This document shows positions 27,575-42,800 of a stretch of DNA of 64,000 nucleotides, piece after piece. A model generated the notes under the pieces. The model worked only from the letters and a program-made list of their open reading frames with translations, had not been told where the DNA came from and ran no database searches. Numbering within the stretch: position 1 is the stretch's first letter; each line of letters begins with the position of its first letter. The stretch spans positions 868,001-932,000 of the forward strand of contig JAALGY010000023.1 of assembly GCA_032358165.1 (NCBI GenBank), written 5' to 3'. Position numbers and translations under genes: made by a program. Origin of the DNA: Diplosphaera chodatii. Lineage: Eukaryota; Chlorophyta; Trebouxiophyceae; Prasiolales; Stichococcaceae.

Positions 27575-28826
27575 TCAGCGCGCTGCTGCAGTGACGCTTG
27601 TCTGCCCCGTTCTCTGCATAGTCTTCAGGATGTTTGCCAACCAGTCCAGACCCTGCACGCATAAACATTCTGTTTACAAAAACAAAAGAACAGTATCCAC
27701 GGCAACATGGCATGTACAGAATGAGGATGCCAAACCACCAGGTGGACCTCCTGCAGGAGAGCCACTTGATCGCACGTGTACCTCGTACAGCCCCTCGCCC
27801 TTGATGGCGATGGAGCCCTGCACGTGCCACTTGCGGTTCTTGAGCTCCTGCAGCCCCAGGGCATCGCACAGCTCTGCCGTCGTGACCGCCCCCGCCTGGG
27901 CGGCAGTGCACAAAGAAAGCCCTGAGCATTTGAGACCTCCATGTGCCACAGATCTGCTCTGATGTGGTCTGTGTCATGCACCGCACACATACCCAGTAGT
28001 CATTGATACACATCGACAGTGCCCGATCAGCAGATTAGGAGTGTCACTGACCAGGTCCTGCTTGTTGGCGAACACCAGGATGGCGCTGTGCCGCATGAGC
28101 GGGTCCTCAATGATGGACTGCAGCAGACCAGCACTTCTGGTAAGACCCATATGACGACATTGTGCGGCTGCGATCCCAGCATTTGGGTCAAACCCAGTGA
28201 CACGTCGGATGCTATCCATCATGCCGTGCCTGCTGCACTTGCCTTGAACTCGGAGGCTGCCCTGTTGATCCTGTCCCTGTCGGCGCAGTCGACCACATAG
28301 ATGAGGCCGTCTGTGTTGTTGAAGTAGTGCCGCCACAGCGGCCGCAGCTTCTCCTGGCCGCCGACGTCCCACACCGTGAACAGCACGTTCTTGTACTGCA
28401 CCTTCTCCACGTTGAACCCTGCAACAATGTACAAGACATGCGCTGTCAGCAAATTTTGGCGTATATGCAAACAATATGATGCATGTGCGTTGCTAAGCGG
28501 AGACATTTCAAGGTTGACACGGGACTTGTCATGAGTGGCTGAGATGAGCGCACCAATGGTGGGCACTGTGCTGAGGACCTCGCCAATGTGCAGCTTATAC
28601 AGGATGGTGGTCTTTCCAGCGGCATCCAGGCCAAGCATGACAACCTGCATTGCGAGGAAGCTGCATGACTTGCACTGTCGACGGTGGAGGGTTTCGTTTG
28701 AGGGACGGACGAACGTTGGAGAAGCACAAGGCTTTGCATGCTGCCTGGGTGCATCATGTTGCCGCACACCCGCATGTCCCGCGTGCCCCACATCCTGTCG
28801 AACAGCTTCTTCAGGGAATTACCCAT
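27575..28826 (-). CDS. ADP-ribosylation factor (ARF-family small GTPase)
   Basis: ARF GTPases recruit coats and lipid enzymes at Golgi and endosomal membranes. Six exons (28770-28826, 28554-28644, 28243-28418, 28052-28117, 27782-27895 and 27575-27652) join in phase to 193 residues. [14 protein letters not shown] supplies the myristoylation glycine (Gly2) and an amphipathic helix. GLDAAGKTT is the P-loop. [17 protein letters not shown] contains switch 1 with its Thr. [17 protein letters not shown] contains switch 2 with the catalytic Gln. FANKQDL is the guanine-specificity NKxD motif. The C-terminus is [16 protein letters not shown] plus a short Ala-rich extension. All nucleotide-binding residues are present. 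It sits between plant ARF1 and ARFB types in wording, so I give no subclass. The third intron appears to use a GC donor. Confidence 0.95.
28237..28242 (-). other. GC-AG (non-canonical) intron donor in the ARF gene
   Basis: Exon 3 must end ...TTC AAG so that exon 4 (TCC ATC ATT GAG) continues the conserved EFK-IIEDPLM segment in frame. The bases after AAG are GCAAGT, the typical U2 GC donor. The nearest GT (4 bases on) gives the wrong phase. Confidence 0.75.
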
Positions 28827-28872
28827 GGCTCAGCAGGTATAAGCAGAACCGTTCAAGCCACAGGTGTCGCTG

Positions 28873-29311
28873 ATGGCTGTGGTCAAGCAGCCTGCAGCGG
28901 CCTGTGCTGCGCAAGCCCTCCTGGGACCCGTAAGTCAATGCTGCAGTGACAGGCAGGTGCGGTCCTCAGCTGCTACTTCTATGACGAGGCAAACATGATC
29001 CAGTCGTCCAATTTGACTGGGCAGCAGGGATTTCAAGGTCGATGTCGCTGCAGGACTTGGACTGAGTCGAGCTCACACTAACACGCGATCCCGCAAGTTG
29101 TCAGCAGGTTTCGAGTCCTGAATCGCTGTGCAAAGACGGTACGCACTCGCTGTGATATGCCAGCGACAAGGCAGGCTCAGCTCGCAATGATGCTGGACCC
29201 GGGCATGCTGCAGGAAGCTGAGGATGCTGCTCGCCTCCTGTCACCGCTCATCTGCTCCCTTGGGTGCAGCACGAGAGCATTACCAAAGCCACCGTATGCA
29301 GGTCAGCGCTA
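28873..29311 (+). other. Possible small plus-strand gene, weakly supported
   Basis: Three open segments have splice-like borders: 28873-28929 (MAVVKQPAAACAAQALLGP, donor GTAAGT), about 28949-29030 (containing VLSCYFYDEANMIQSSNLTG) and about 29158-29311 (containing LAMMLDPGMLQEAEDAARLL). The first two join in phase. I could not join the third convincingly, recognise no family and see no clear stop structure. It would be divergent from ARF with only 46 bp between starts, which is suspiciously short. Confidence 0.2.
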
Positions 29312-29906
29312 GCCAGGAAACCCCCGGTGCCGTTGAAGCATGTTCTTCATCATTTACAGCAACAAAGGTAATGTCATGCTGTCCACACTCACCATCAATG
29401 CTGCAAATGTGCCTTGCACAGCACCCGCACAATGCAGAGTCATGCATGAGCCTGCCCGACTGATCCGACCCTAAACACCTCAAGCACCAGGCTTGAACAC
29501 CACAAACTCCGGTGCACTACTGTACAGTGGGCCTATACAAAACTGTGATGCAAAGGCTATGCAACCATCGCCTGCCTGCACGGCAATGTACGACTAGCTG
29601 AAGCGCACACAATAAAGCCATATCACAGGATGTGTTGGTGCTGTGCTGGCACCTGCGAGCCTGCCCCAGCAGCAAGTATATGAGTGCAGCAGCCAAAATC
29701 GCGCAGATTGCGCCCGCCCAATGCACAGCTGCCCTCCTCCACCAAAACCGTTTCAACACATTATGATGCAAGTGATACCGAGGGTAGCTGTCGCTGAGAT
29801 TCGGCCCCGAGGCACTGGGCCTGCTATGGTTGCGTTCTCCAGATCACCCAACTGTACTATCCCGGGTTTGGTAGCTTGCCAACCAGTTGGCAGATAGTAA
29901 AGTGCT
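29312..29906. other. Non-coding stretch before beta-amylase
   Basis: About 0.6 kb, mostly the presumed 3' UTR of the minus-strand beta-amylase gene. An 84-codon minus frame (29517-29771) includes a hydrophobic run (GAICAILAAALIYLLLG), but nothing else supports it as a gene. Confidence 0.4.
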
Positions 29907-32721
29907 CTAGTCGTCTGAGGGCGGCGTCCGCATGCGGCGCAGGAAGTCGCTGAATGCGTCCCAGTTGTCGAACATCAGGTCTCCCATGCGCAGGAAGGTG
30001 AGGGACTCCAGGCAGCCGGCGCGGGCCTGGTGCCCGAACGCTGACTCTGCGATGCGGTCGAAGGCGAAGTGGTCGTACCGCTGCAGCGCATTCTCGCCGC
30101 TCAGCGGCACCCCCGCCGCCTGAGCCGTCTCCACCACCTGCTGCAGCAAGCCCTGCGGGGAGCAGCGGGCCTCGGGCGGGTGCTCGCAGTCGCGCATCTC
30201 CACGCAGGTGAAGGACACGCGGGCGCTGTGCCGCGCCAGCACCGCCAGCAGCGGGGCGTACCCGTTGCGGTCCCGCGTGTTGTAGTACCCTGCTGTCAGC
30301 TCCGCGGCATGCGAGCGGCTCTTGTGCCACCAGTGCACCCCCGCCAGCTTCACGCCCAGCAGGCACGCCGGCTCGAACTCGTAGACAACCTCCTCCTTAC
30401 GCTGGAGAAGTCTGCGGAGGACCTGCTTCACGGCGGCGCCGCTGCCGCCCTGGTGGCGGCCGCGGCCGTGCAGCGCCTCAGCGGCGGCTCCCAGCACCAG
30501 GTCCGCATGCCGCTCCAACAGCCCTGAATACCAGGACAGGAAGAAGCGACCATACTCGCTTTCCCAGTTGCCGCCATCGCTGACAAAGAAGCCGGTATCC
30601 CAAGCACTGGAGTTGTATGTGCCCGAGTCATGCGGCCCGCCCAGACCCCACTCAGGATGGCCCAGTGCATTGGCACGCGCTGAGAGGTCTGCCAGCATGT
30701 AGGCGTCGTAGCACTGGAACTCGCCCACGCCCGGGAACCGCCAGCGGCCATCGCCCTCTGGGTAGGCTGGATACCGCAGCTCGCCCGCAGGCCCCATGCC
30801 CACTGTCACTTCCGTGATACACGAGCCAAGCATGTGCTGAAAGGTGTCTGAGAAGGCTGCCATGAAGTCGCGGTAGATGTCGATGGGCGTGCGGCCGGCG
30901 AACAGCGGCTCCTCGTCGCACCCCAGGCTGAGGCACTCGCGGTTGCGGAAGCCCTCCTTGTCGGTGTAGAAGATGTCGGGGTTGGCCTCCCCCACGTCCA
31001 GCACCCACTGCGGCAGGGTGATGTGGCATGTGTCGCCCACATTGCCGCCCGCCGCATGAAAGCTCATCACCGCCTGCACGCTCAGAACAGAGCATCTCTG
31101 CGCCCATTCTGCACCCAGCCCAAAGACGGCTCTGCTGCGTGCAGATGACTCTGCTGCGGATGAGCAAAGTATGTACATCTTGGGGTGAACCTTGGGAACC
31201 TTGGGGTAGTGCAAAGCCGCCACACCTGTGCTTTGAGGCCGCTGTCTGCGATCTTCTGCAGGAGGCGGCGATAGGCTGAGAAGTCATACTGCCCCGGCTG
31301 GTGCTCCACGATGCCCCACCACACATCGACCATGACGCCCTCCACGCCGGCTTTGTGCAGCGTGCGCAGCGCAACGCCCAGCGCCGCCTCACGCTTTATG
31401 ACCTGCCGGCCAGCAGCGCGCACCGTCAGCGCTGCAAGGTAAGCTGCCATCCACCCGTTGGAGATGATGTGTGATAAACTCGCCTTGTCCCTCAGCCACG
31501 GCACTTGGCCAAACATCTTAGTGGCTTGAGTTTAAGGCCTGCTCATCTGAGGCTGACGAGGAACACCTGCCATGACACCAACGAGCAGGCTACCCGTGCA
31601 TGACCTGCCACAAGGTCTGGGGCCACACCGAGAACTTGCGACCGTCCCGCTCCAGCAGCCACACCGTGTCCAGCGGCAGCATCACGTACACTGGCACGCC
31701 GTTGTCGGGCGGTGGCTGCGGCTGCTGCTGGCTCTCAGAGGAGTCTGGCGTTTCTGTGGCCGGCTGTCGCCGCCGAGTTGGGATGTCCAGCTGGGTGATG
31801 TTGTTGTAGATGCTGCAGTACAGGGCCCCTTGCAGTCAGGTGTAGCTATTGGCAGGTCCATGGAATCGCCAGAGTGGGTCAAAATGCAAATACAAGGCCG
31901 CCCAGGAACGCTCAGTTTGAAGATCGCTGGTCAGTCCGGAACTTGATTGAACGCGCAGCAGCCACCTCCGTCAGCGAGCCCCCACCCAAAGCATGGTGGA
32001 CCTTGCAACAAGCCAGGCACGGCAGGCCGTGGCGATCGGGATGGCATCATGCAACTCCGAAACACTCGGCCTCACACCTGAAGATTGTCCTCGTCCTTCT
32101 CGAAGTCGCTGCGCGTCATGCTGTCCGCCATGAAGCTTTCCAAGTCCAGATCCAGTGGCGCACCCTGCAGCATCGCCTGCGCGGGCCGGCCCCGCCTTGG
32201 CTGCCTTTCCGTGGCGCCCTGCCAGCCAGGAAACAACGCTTTCCATGCGACACAACTGCGGGGCGATCACCAACCCTCACAGACCACCGCACAGCCCGAC
32301 ACAGCAGCCGATCGTGGCCGCCGTCGGGCCGCCAGGCAGGCCAGCGGCGACCGGCACGCGGATAAAGCCCAGAATAAATGGCGCGGAAGGCTTGCAGCCG
32401 TGCTGCATGTTCACACCACTACAGACGCTGTGGCTGGCGCATTGATGGCAGCTCACACATGTACTGAAGTTGCCAGGCCGTGCGCGGAAGCCTCACCCCA
32501 CAAGACGCCCTGTTTGCACGCCCATCCTGCCTCGAGTGCCCGCTCTGCTTGTAAGCTTCCCATGCACGCTGCGAGGCGCAGGCGGTGGGTTGCTGTCTGC
32601 TGCGCTGTGGTTGCTGATGCTCTGTGCGCCATCGCCTCGCCTGCGGGCTCGGCCGACAGGCGCTAGGGGATGCCATGAACGCAGCCGGACTCCGACATGG
32701 CAGCCGCTCCGCCGCCTGCAT
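29907..32721 (-). CDS. BAM: Beta-amylase (glycoside hydrolase family 14)
   Basis: Beta-amylase releases maltose from the non-reducing ends of starch, in algae usually in the plastid. A single long 3' exon (29907 to about 31080) covers most of the barrel. It has VMSFHAAGGNVGDTCHITLP with the flexible-loop GGNVGD. The catalytic acid is in VGMGPAGELRYPAYPEGDGR (Glu186 of soybean numbering) and GEFQCYDAYMLAD follows. HWWHKSRSHAAELTAGYYN comes later, and the second catalytic Glu is in SGENALQRYDHFAFDRI (Glu380). Upstream exons give AGVEGVMVDVWWGIVEH (about 31265-31410) and VPVYVMLPLDTVWLLERDG (about 31600-31720). A more distal exon (about 32090-32200) reads DLDLESFMADSMTRSDFEKD. The Ser/Arg/Ala-rich first exon starts at ATG 32721 (or 32676) and looks like a transit peptide. 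Both catalytic residues are intact, so the enzyme should be active. The 5' exons are inferred with less certainty. Confidence 0.92.
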
Positions 32722-33061
32722 GCCGGCCGCCAGCAGCAAGCTGCTCGCAGCCACGAGGCCCTACCGCCAGCTGAGCTACCTGCCTGCGCAAGTACCAATG
32801 TGTACTATGCCAAGTCCTGACGTCTGAGTCAGCTAGCCATGACCCCGTGTTCGGATCATCAGCCCCCTTATCAGTCACCCTGCGTGCTGTTTACGGTAAA
32901 CCCCAGACACCAACTACTGTGTCCATGAACACGGCGGACCATGGGACCAACAGAGCTCGCAACTGGCCGTTTGCATGTTGGTCCTTATGTGCTGACCATG
33001 CAGCTTGCACCGGTGTTACTGCTGTGCTGAGGTGTGGTGCTGCGACTGCTGCACGGGGAAC
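32722..33061. promoter_or_regulatory. Bidirectional upstream region of beta-amylase (-) and bS21m (+)
   Basis: About 340 bp separate the two start codons. No coding potential or specific motif recognised. Confidence 0.4.
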
Positions 33062-33451
33062 ATGGCGCTGCGGCAGGCATACACCCGCCTGATTTCGCTG
33101 CGCAGCTTCGCGCCAATGACAAGCTCAATCAATGCAGTCAGCACAGCAGGCATTCCGAACGGTGTGACGCCGCAGCTGACACCGGCAGCCACGCAGCTGC
33201 TCGCCCCGCAGCAAAGCCGCACCGCCATCACGGTGCCGGTCCAGAACAACAAGGTGCCGCGGGCGCTGCGGCGGCTGACGCGCACGATCTACGGCGACCG
33301 GCTGCTGCAAGAGTGGCGGGACCGGCAGCACTTCACGAAACCTGCCAAGCGGCGCTTTGAGGCGAAGAAGGCGACCGAGCTGCGACTGCGCAAAGAGGAG
33401 TTCAGGGAGAAGCTGCGGTGGGCCATGCAGCGCAAGGCCAGGGGTTTCTGA
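33062..33451 (+). CDS. MRPS21: Mitochondrial small-subunit ribosomal protein bS21m
   Basis: A single-exon gene of 129 codons. The N-terminus MALRQAYTRLISLRSFAPM is basic, Ser-rich and amphipathic, as in a mitochondrial presequence. The C-terminal half is the bS21 fold: VPRALRRLTRTIYGDRLLQE, then WRDRQHFTKPAKRRFEAKKA and a basic helix ending MQRKARGF. Bacterial and plastid bS21 share the R-x-Y/F-x-KP-x-x-RR motif seen here as HFTKPAKRR. bS21 sits near the anti-Shine-Dalgarno region of the small subunit. The ATG at 33062 was chosen over longer in-frame starts because it gives the clean presequence. A plastid location is possible but less likely from the leader. Confidence 0.85.
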   Translation: MALRQAYTRLISLRSFAPMTSSINAVSTAGIPNGVTPQLTPAATQLLAPQQSRTAITVPVQNNKVPRALRRLTRTIYGDRLLQEWRDRQHFTKPAKRRFEAKKATELRLRKEEFREKLRWAMQRKARGF

Positions 33452-33774
33452 TGTGCCTACCGTGTGTACGATCTGTACCTCGCGGCTACCGGGACCGAAA
33501 GCATGTGGCGACTGTGGTGCATTGCCATGATACTGATGTGCAGCGGTTTTATTGTCGACACAATCACTACTGCTTCAACTGCCTAGCACCTGCTTGTCAT
33601 CTACAGCACACTGAGAGACGTGCATGCCAAACCGATCAATACTGTTACGAAAGAGGATGCAACACGCTGCTCTACCACCTCTACGCTCATCCATCAATGT
33701 TCAGCGCCACGTTGCCGCCACCACTGTGCATGCATGGTGTCGGCGCTGGGCGGCTGGCCGCTGCTCGTCTCCGA
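33452..33774. other. Convergent gap between bS21m and HSP110
   Basis: 323 bp between two stop codons facing each other; 3' UTRs of both genes presumably lie here. No gene recognised. Confidence 0.45.
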
Positions 33775-38398
<4,624 letters not shown>

Positions 38399-39842
38399 TG
38401 TTGCCAGCAGACTTCAAATCCTCGCGCAGCGGTATAGCGCAGCTTCCGACTCCTGTAATCGAACCACTAGACGCCTGTAGGACGAACGTTTGCAGCTTCT
38501 GCAATTGGTATGAGTCTTGGGATGATGCTGAGATCAACTGAATGAAGTGCACACGCGTTCACAGCTTGACACAGAGCGTGTTGATGCTACTGCATGCTGT
38601 TGGACCTGCCCGCTTTCTCTCGAAGCTCCTGCCGCCCAAAGTACGGCGCCAGCGGGGGCCGGTAAAGGTCAGTGTGGTCTGTTAAACGGCGGCAGGACAC
38701 GCAGCGTTGTACGGTCACCCGCCAGTGCAGCTCGAGGTTGGGTTGCATCCTGGTGCAACAATGTAGCAGGTCTGGCATTTCCGACACTGCCCTGCAGCTG
38801 CCGCTAACAAAGTGTGTGCATCAGCAACCAAAGACACCACCAAGATGGCACACTTGCTGGCGCAATGATCGACCAATATGACCCAGACGCTGTCATTGCG
38901 TCCGCCAGAATAGGTACAATCTCATCAGCATTGGCAGGGCGTAGTCATAATGCTGCAGCACCTGAAGTGAGTCGCAGCCTGCAGGCGATGGCATTGCTGA
39001 TGATGATTGCGGCAGGACAAAGTGCAACCTTGACCATGCTGCATGCATGAAGCATGTGGTGGTTGACGCATCATCACGCCAGGTCTGACGCTGCACAACG
39101 ACCTCGTGCGTTGCACCGACCCAGGAACACAGGTAGCGTTGCAGCCATCCAGCGTACCCCATGCAGGCAGCACATCCGGCGGGACTCCCTCTGTATATGC
39201 AACAGGCAGGGTTGCGGTACGTTCCCCGCATTTGAACAGCTTATGGTGGTTCCATGCCAATTCCAGTTACAGTGCGACATGCACCACCGGACCGACAGCA
39301 GCGTGCAATCGTGCACCGCGGAGCGTTCTGACTGCCAAGCACCACGTGGCCAAGTGTATTGAGCGCAGCATGCTTCGCTGCTGTCAAGTACATTGTGTGC
39401 TATCGTCCTTTCTCCTCGGTCCCTAGCTGTCTGGAGTTTATTGTGGCGTTGAAGGTTGCTGATGATGCAAGATAGAGGCCACGCTGCCAAAACCCACGGT
39501 AACATACACAGCAACAGCTGGGCTGCTGCCGAGAGCTCGAATGATAGCACACTTGAACGTTGAGACATGTTTCTTTACTAATGTGGCTGATGTCAACTGC
39601 GACCGCCAGCCTGCCTGGCACATGCAGTGCGGTGACTGAATGCCGATGCAAATGTAGCGCGATCCGATGGCAGCTGCGGTTCCAACGTGAATCTGATGCC
39701 CAGAGCCATAGCTGCCCATACGTGAGTAAATTTATGTGGATACGGCGTGCAGCTGCAGGTGCGCACTGTGCCACTCGAGGCCGCCTTTCAGGGTTAAGGC
39801 CCCAACCTGGAGCAAAGGCAAGCTGAAGGGCACGTGCTGCCG
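38399..39842. other. 1.4-kb region between HSP110 (-) and the MATH gene (+)
   Basis: Divergent upstream space. Short frames exist on both strands (for example 38814-39050 plus and 39438-39719 minus), but none has recognisable motifs or consistent splice partners. I looked for heat-shock elements (alternating GAA/TTC) upstream of HSP110 and found none I would defend. A tRNA-like stretch near 38421-38480 fails on folding. Confidence 0.5.
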
Positions 39843-42800
39843 ATGGCTGATGAGCAATCCTGGCGCAAACCTGCAAGGTGGCGCCACGCCAAGGCCACAG
39901 TGCCATTGGCACAGGCCTTGAGGTCCCCTACCATGGAGCTCGTGCCGGCAGGGTCTGTGGCCGACAGAGATGCGGGTGGCAACGAGCCCGATGGCGGAGG
40001 CCTTTCCCTCAGTCGCCACAGCAAAGACCACACCACGTGCCGCTGGACCATTGCGCCGTTCAGCAAGGTGGGCTGGGGGTTCGTGCAAGGCTAATCGGTT
40101 GCGTTGCAGGTGCAACAGGCCTGGCGGCCAGGGACACGACAGTCGACAGCCCAGCGTCGCCTTGTTGTCGGGCAGACGTGTGGCGTGCTGGCTGCAGGCA
40201 AAGCAGCGCACGCTTTGGAGCAGCTACTTCGAGGTTGGAGGATATGACTGGCGACTGCTCGTGTATCCATCGGGCGACTCGCAGGCGTTGCCAGGCTACA
40301 TCTCGCTGTATGTCCAGGCAAGTTCACAAACGTACTGGCTGCCAATGTGAATATGATAGTCAGCATGCTAGAGGCGGCGATACGCCTACAACTGCCTGGC
40401 TGGACGAAAGCAGCAGACCAGCACACAGCTGCGAGGCGCACCCCCAGCGAGGGCGGTAGCCTGTACCGGGGCGGCATTCGGTGGCGCCACAGCAGCATCC
40501 TCGGATGACGTTGGACAGCGCGGCATGTGCGAGTTGTGCGTCTCGGGTCATTCCCGGTGCAGCTCGCAGCTCAGCAGGGTGACCATGCTGCGCTGCAGGT
40601 CACCGACCCGCGCGGCGCCTCCAATGGCAAGTGGGACTGCTTTGCCAGCTACCGGCTGGCTCTGGTGCACCCCAGCAGCGAGTCGAAGACCATTGCGCGC
40701 GACTCTTGGCATCGCTTCTCCGGCAAGAAGAAGAGCCACGGGTGGTGTGACTTTGCGCCAGCAGCGGCGGTGCTGGACCCGCAGCAGGGCTTCTCCGTCA
40801 ACGATGCAGTCGTGGTGTCGGCGGACATCCTGGTGCTGAACGAGACAGTGACGTTCACGCGGGAGGCCGAGCTGGCAAGCAGCGGCAGCACAGCCATCGT
40901 GCCGGTGGGTCTGGGCGGTACCTGGCTTGCTGTGCATGCACTGTACCGTGCAGGGCGCAGCATGAGCCAGTGTCAAAAGCAGGTCGATTGACGAAGTGCA
41001 CGTGCCTGCAGGTGGGCGTTGCCGGCTCAGATCTCAGCACCAGCGGCCGCTTCACCTGGCGGGTGCACAACTTCCCGCTGTTCCGGGAGATGATCAAGGC
41101 GCAGAAGATCATGAGCCCGGTGTTCACGGCGGGCGAGTGCAGCCTGCGGCTCAGCGTGTACCAGTCGTCAGTGGGGAACGTAGACTACATGTCCATGTGG
41201 TGAGTCTGGCCCGGCTCAGCAGCATCACTCATACAGCGCCGACCAGCATGCGGCCAGCGAATGACACCATCCAAGCACCACCCGTTTCGTGCTTGCATCA
41301 ATCGGCCGCAAAGGACGTCACTCTGCGCGCAGTCTGGAGAGCAAGGACACGGACCGGTCGGGGCCCAACGAGCGCACATGCTGGCTGCTGTTCCGCATGA
41401 GCGTGCTGAACCAGCAGCAGGGCGGGAAGCACCGCTACCGCGACAGCTACGGCCGCTTTGCCGCCGACAGCAAGTCGGGTGACAACACCAGCCTGGGCTG
41501 GAACGACTTCATGCCAGTGTCGGAGTTCCTGGACCCGCAGCTGGGTTACACCGTGGATGACACAGCGGTCTTTTCCGCGTCGTTCCACATCATCAAGGAG
41601 TCCACCACCTTCACCCGCAACCTGGACCGCAGCAGCAGCGTGCTCAAGCGCTCCAAGTCCAAGGTGCAGGGACATCAAGCAGCTGGGGTTGTTGCCTTGC
41701 AGACGACGTGTCGGCTAGGTGGTTGGTCAGCTTCTGCCACAACTGCGGTCCTCGTCATTGTCACCATGCTGAGCCTGCGCTTCCGGGGTGTGCAGGGCAG
41801 CGGGCCGGGTGATGGCTACTCGGGGCGCTTTGTGTGGCGGATCGAGAACTTCACCAGGCTGAAGGACCTGCTGAAGAAGCGGAAGATCACAGCGCTGTGC
41901 ATCAAGAGCCGCCACTTCCAGATTGGCAACCGTGACTGCCGCCTCATCGTGTACCCCAGAGGTACAGCAGTTGTATCGCAGTTGACATGGCAACAAGCGC
42001 TGCTTCGCCAAGCCATGTTCCTGGGTTGCAATGCGTCTGCAACAACCGCCAACGCAAATGTCAATCTGCACATCACAATTTTGTGCAGGCCAGTCGCAGC
42101 CGCCAAACCATCTGTCGATGTTCCTCGAGGTAACAGACCCACGGCAGGGCTCCAATGACTGGTCCTGCTTCGTCAGCCACCGCCTCACGGTGGTGAACCA
42201 GAAGAGCGAGGACCGCGCAGTCGCAAAGGAGTCGCAGGTATGTACCGCAGTGCTGGCGTGTGTTATGATGCTGCCCTAGAATGCCTGTGGCTGTGCTGTG
42301 CAACAGGTGCAACTCTGTTTGTTCACTCAACCAACCATGCCCTGCAGAACCGCTACTCACGTGCGGCCAAGGACTGGGGCTGGCGGGAGTTTGTGACGCT
42401 GACCAGCCTCTTCGACCAGGATGCTGGCTTCCTGGTGCACGACACCGTGGTGTTTTCTGCCGAGGTGGGGGCTGGTTCACGCAGCTGCTGTCAAGCTGTG
42501 CAGGGGTGCGCATGCAGCAGCCACGCCTGGGACGCTCACCTGTGTCGCCATCTCGAGCTATCGACGGTCAGCTGGCAGTTGCTGAAACCTAGGCGTGACT
42601 CACTGCAGGTGCTGGTGCTCAAGGAGCAGACGGACATCCAGGAGATTGCGGTGACGCCGCTGTCGCTGGCGGACGAGGTGGCGGAGGCGCTGCAGTCGGC
42701 GCCCGCCGCCGAGCAGGGCACCTCGCTGTCTACCTGCCCGCCGCCCGCGGTGCCGCCGGCGGACCGCAGCGCGGGGCCCGCGGCGCAGGGCAAGAAGATC

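Noticed and set aside
29517..29771. Minus-strand 84-codon frame with one membrane-like segment
   Set aside because: Lies in the probable 3' UTR of beta-amylase, without homologous features or splice partners.
38421..38480. tRNA-like stretch (GCGC stem around AGCGGTATA, then AATCGAACC)
   Set aside because: No acceptor stem, no proper anticodon loop with U33 and no complete T-arm on either strand; more likely the HSP110 5' UTR.
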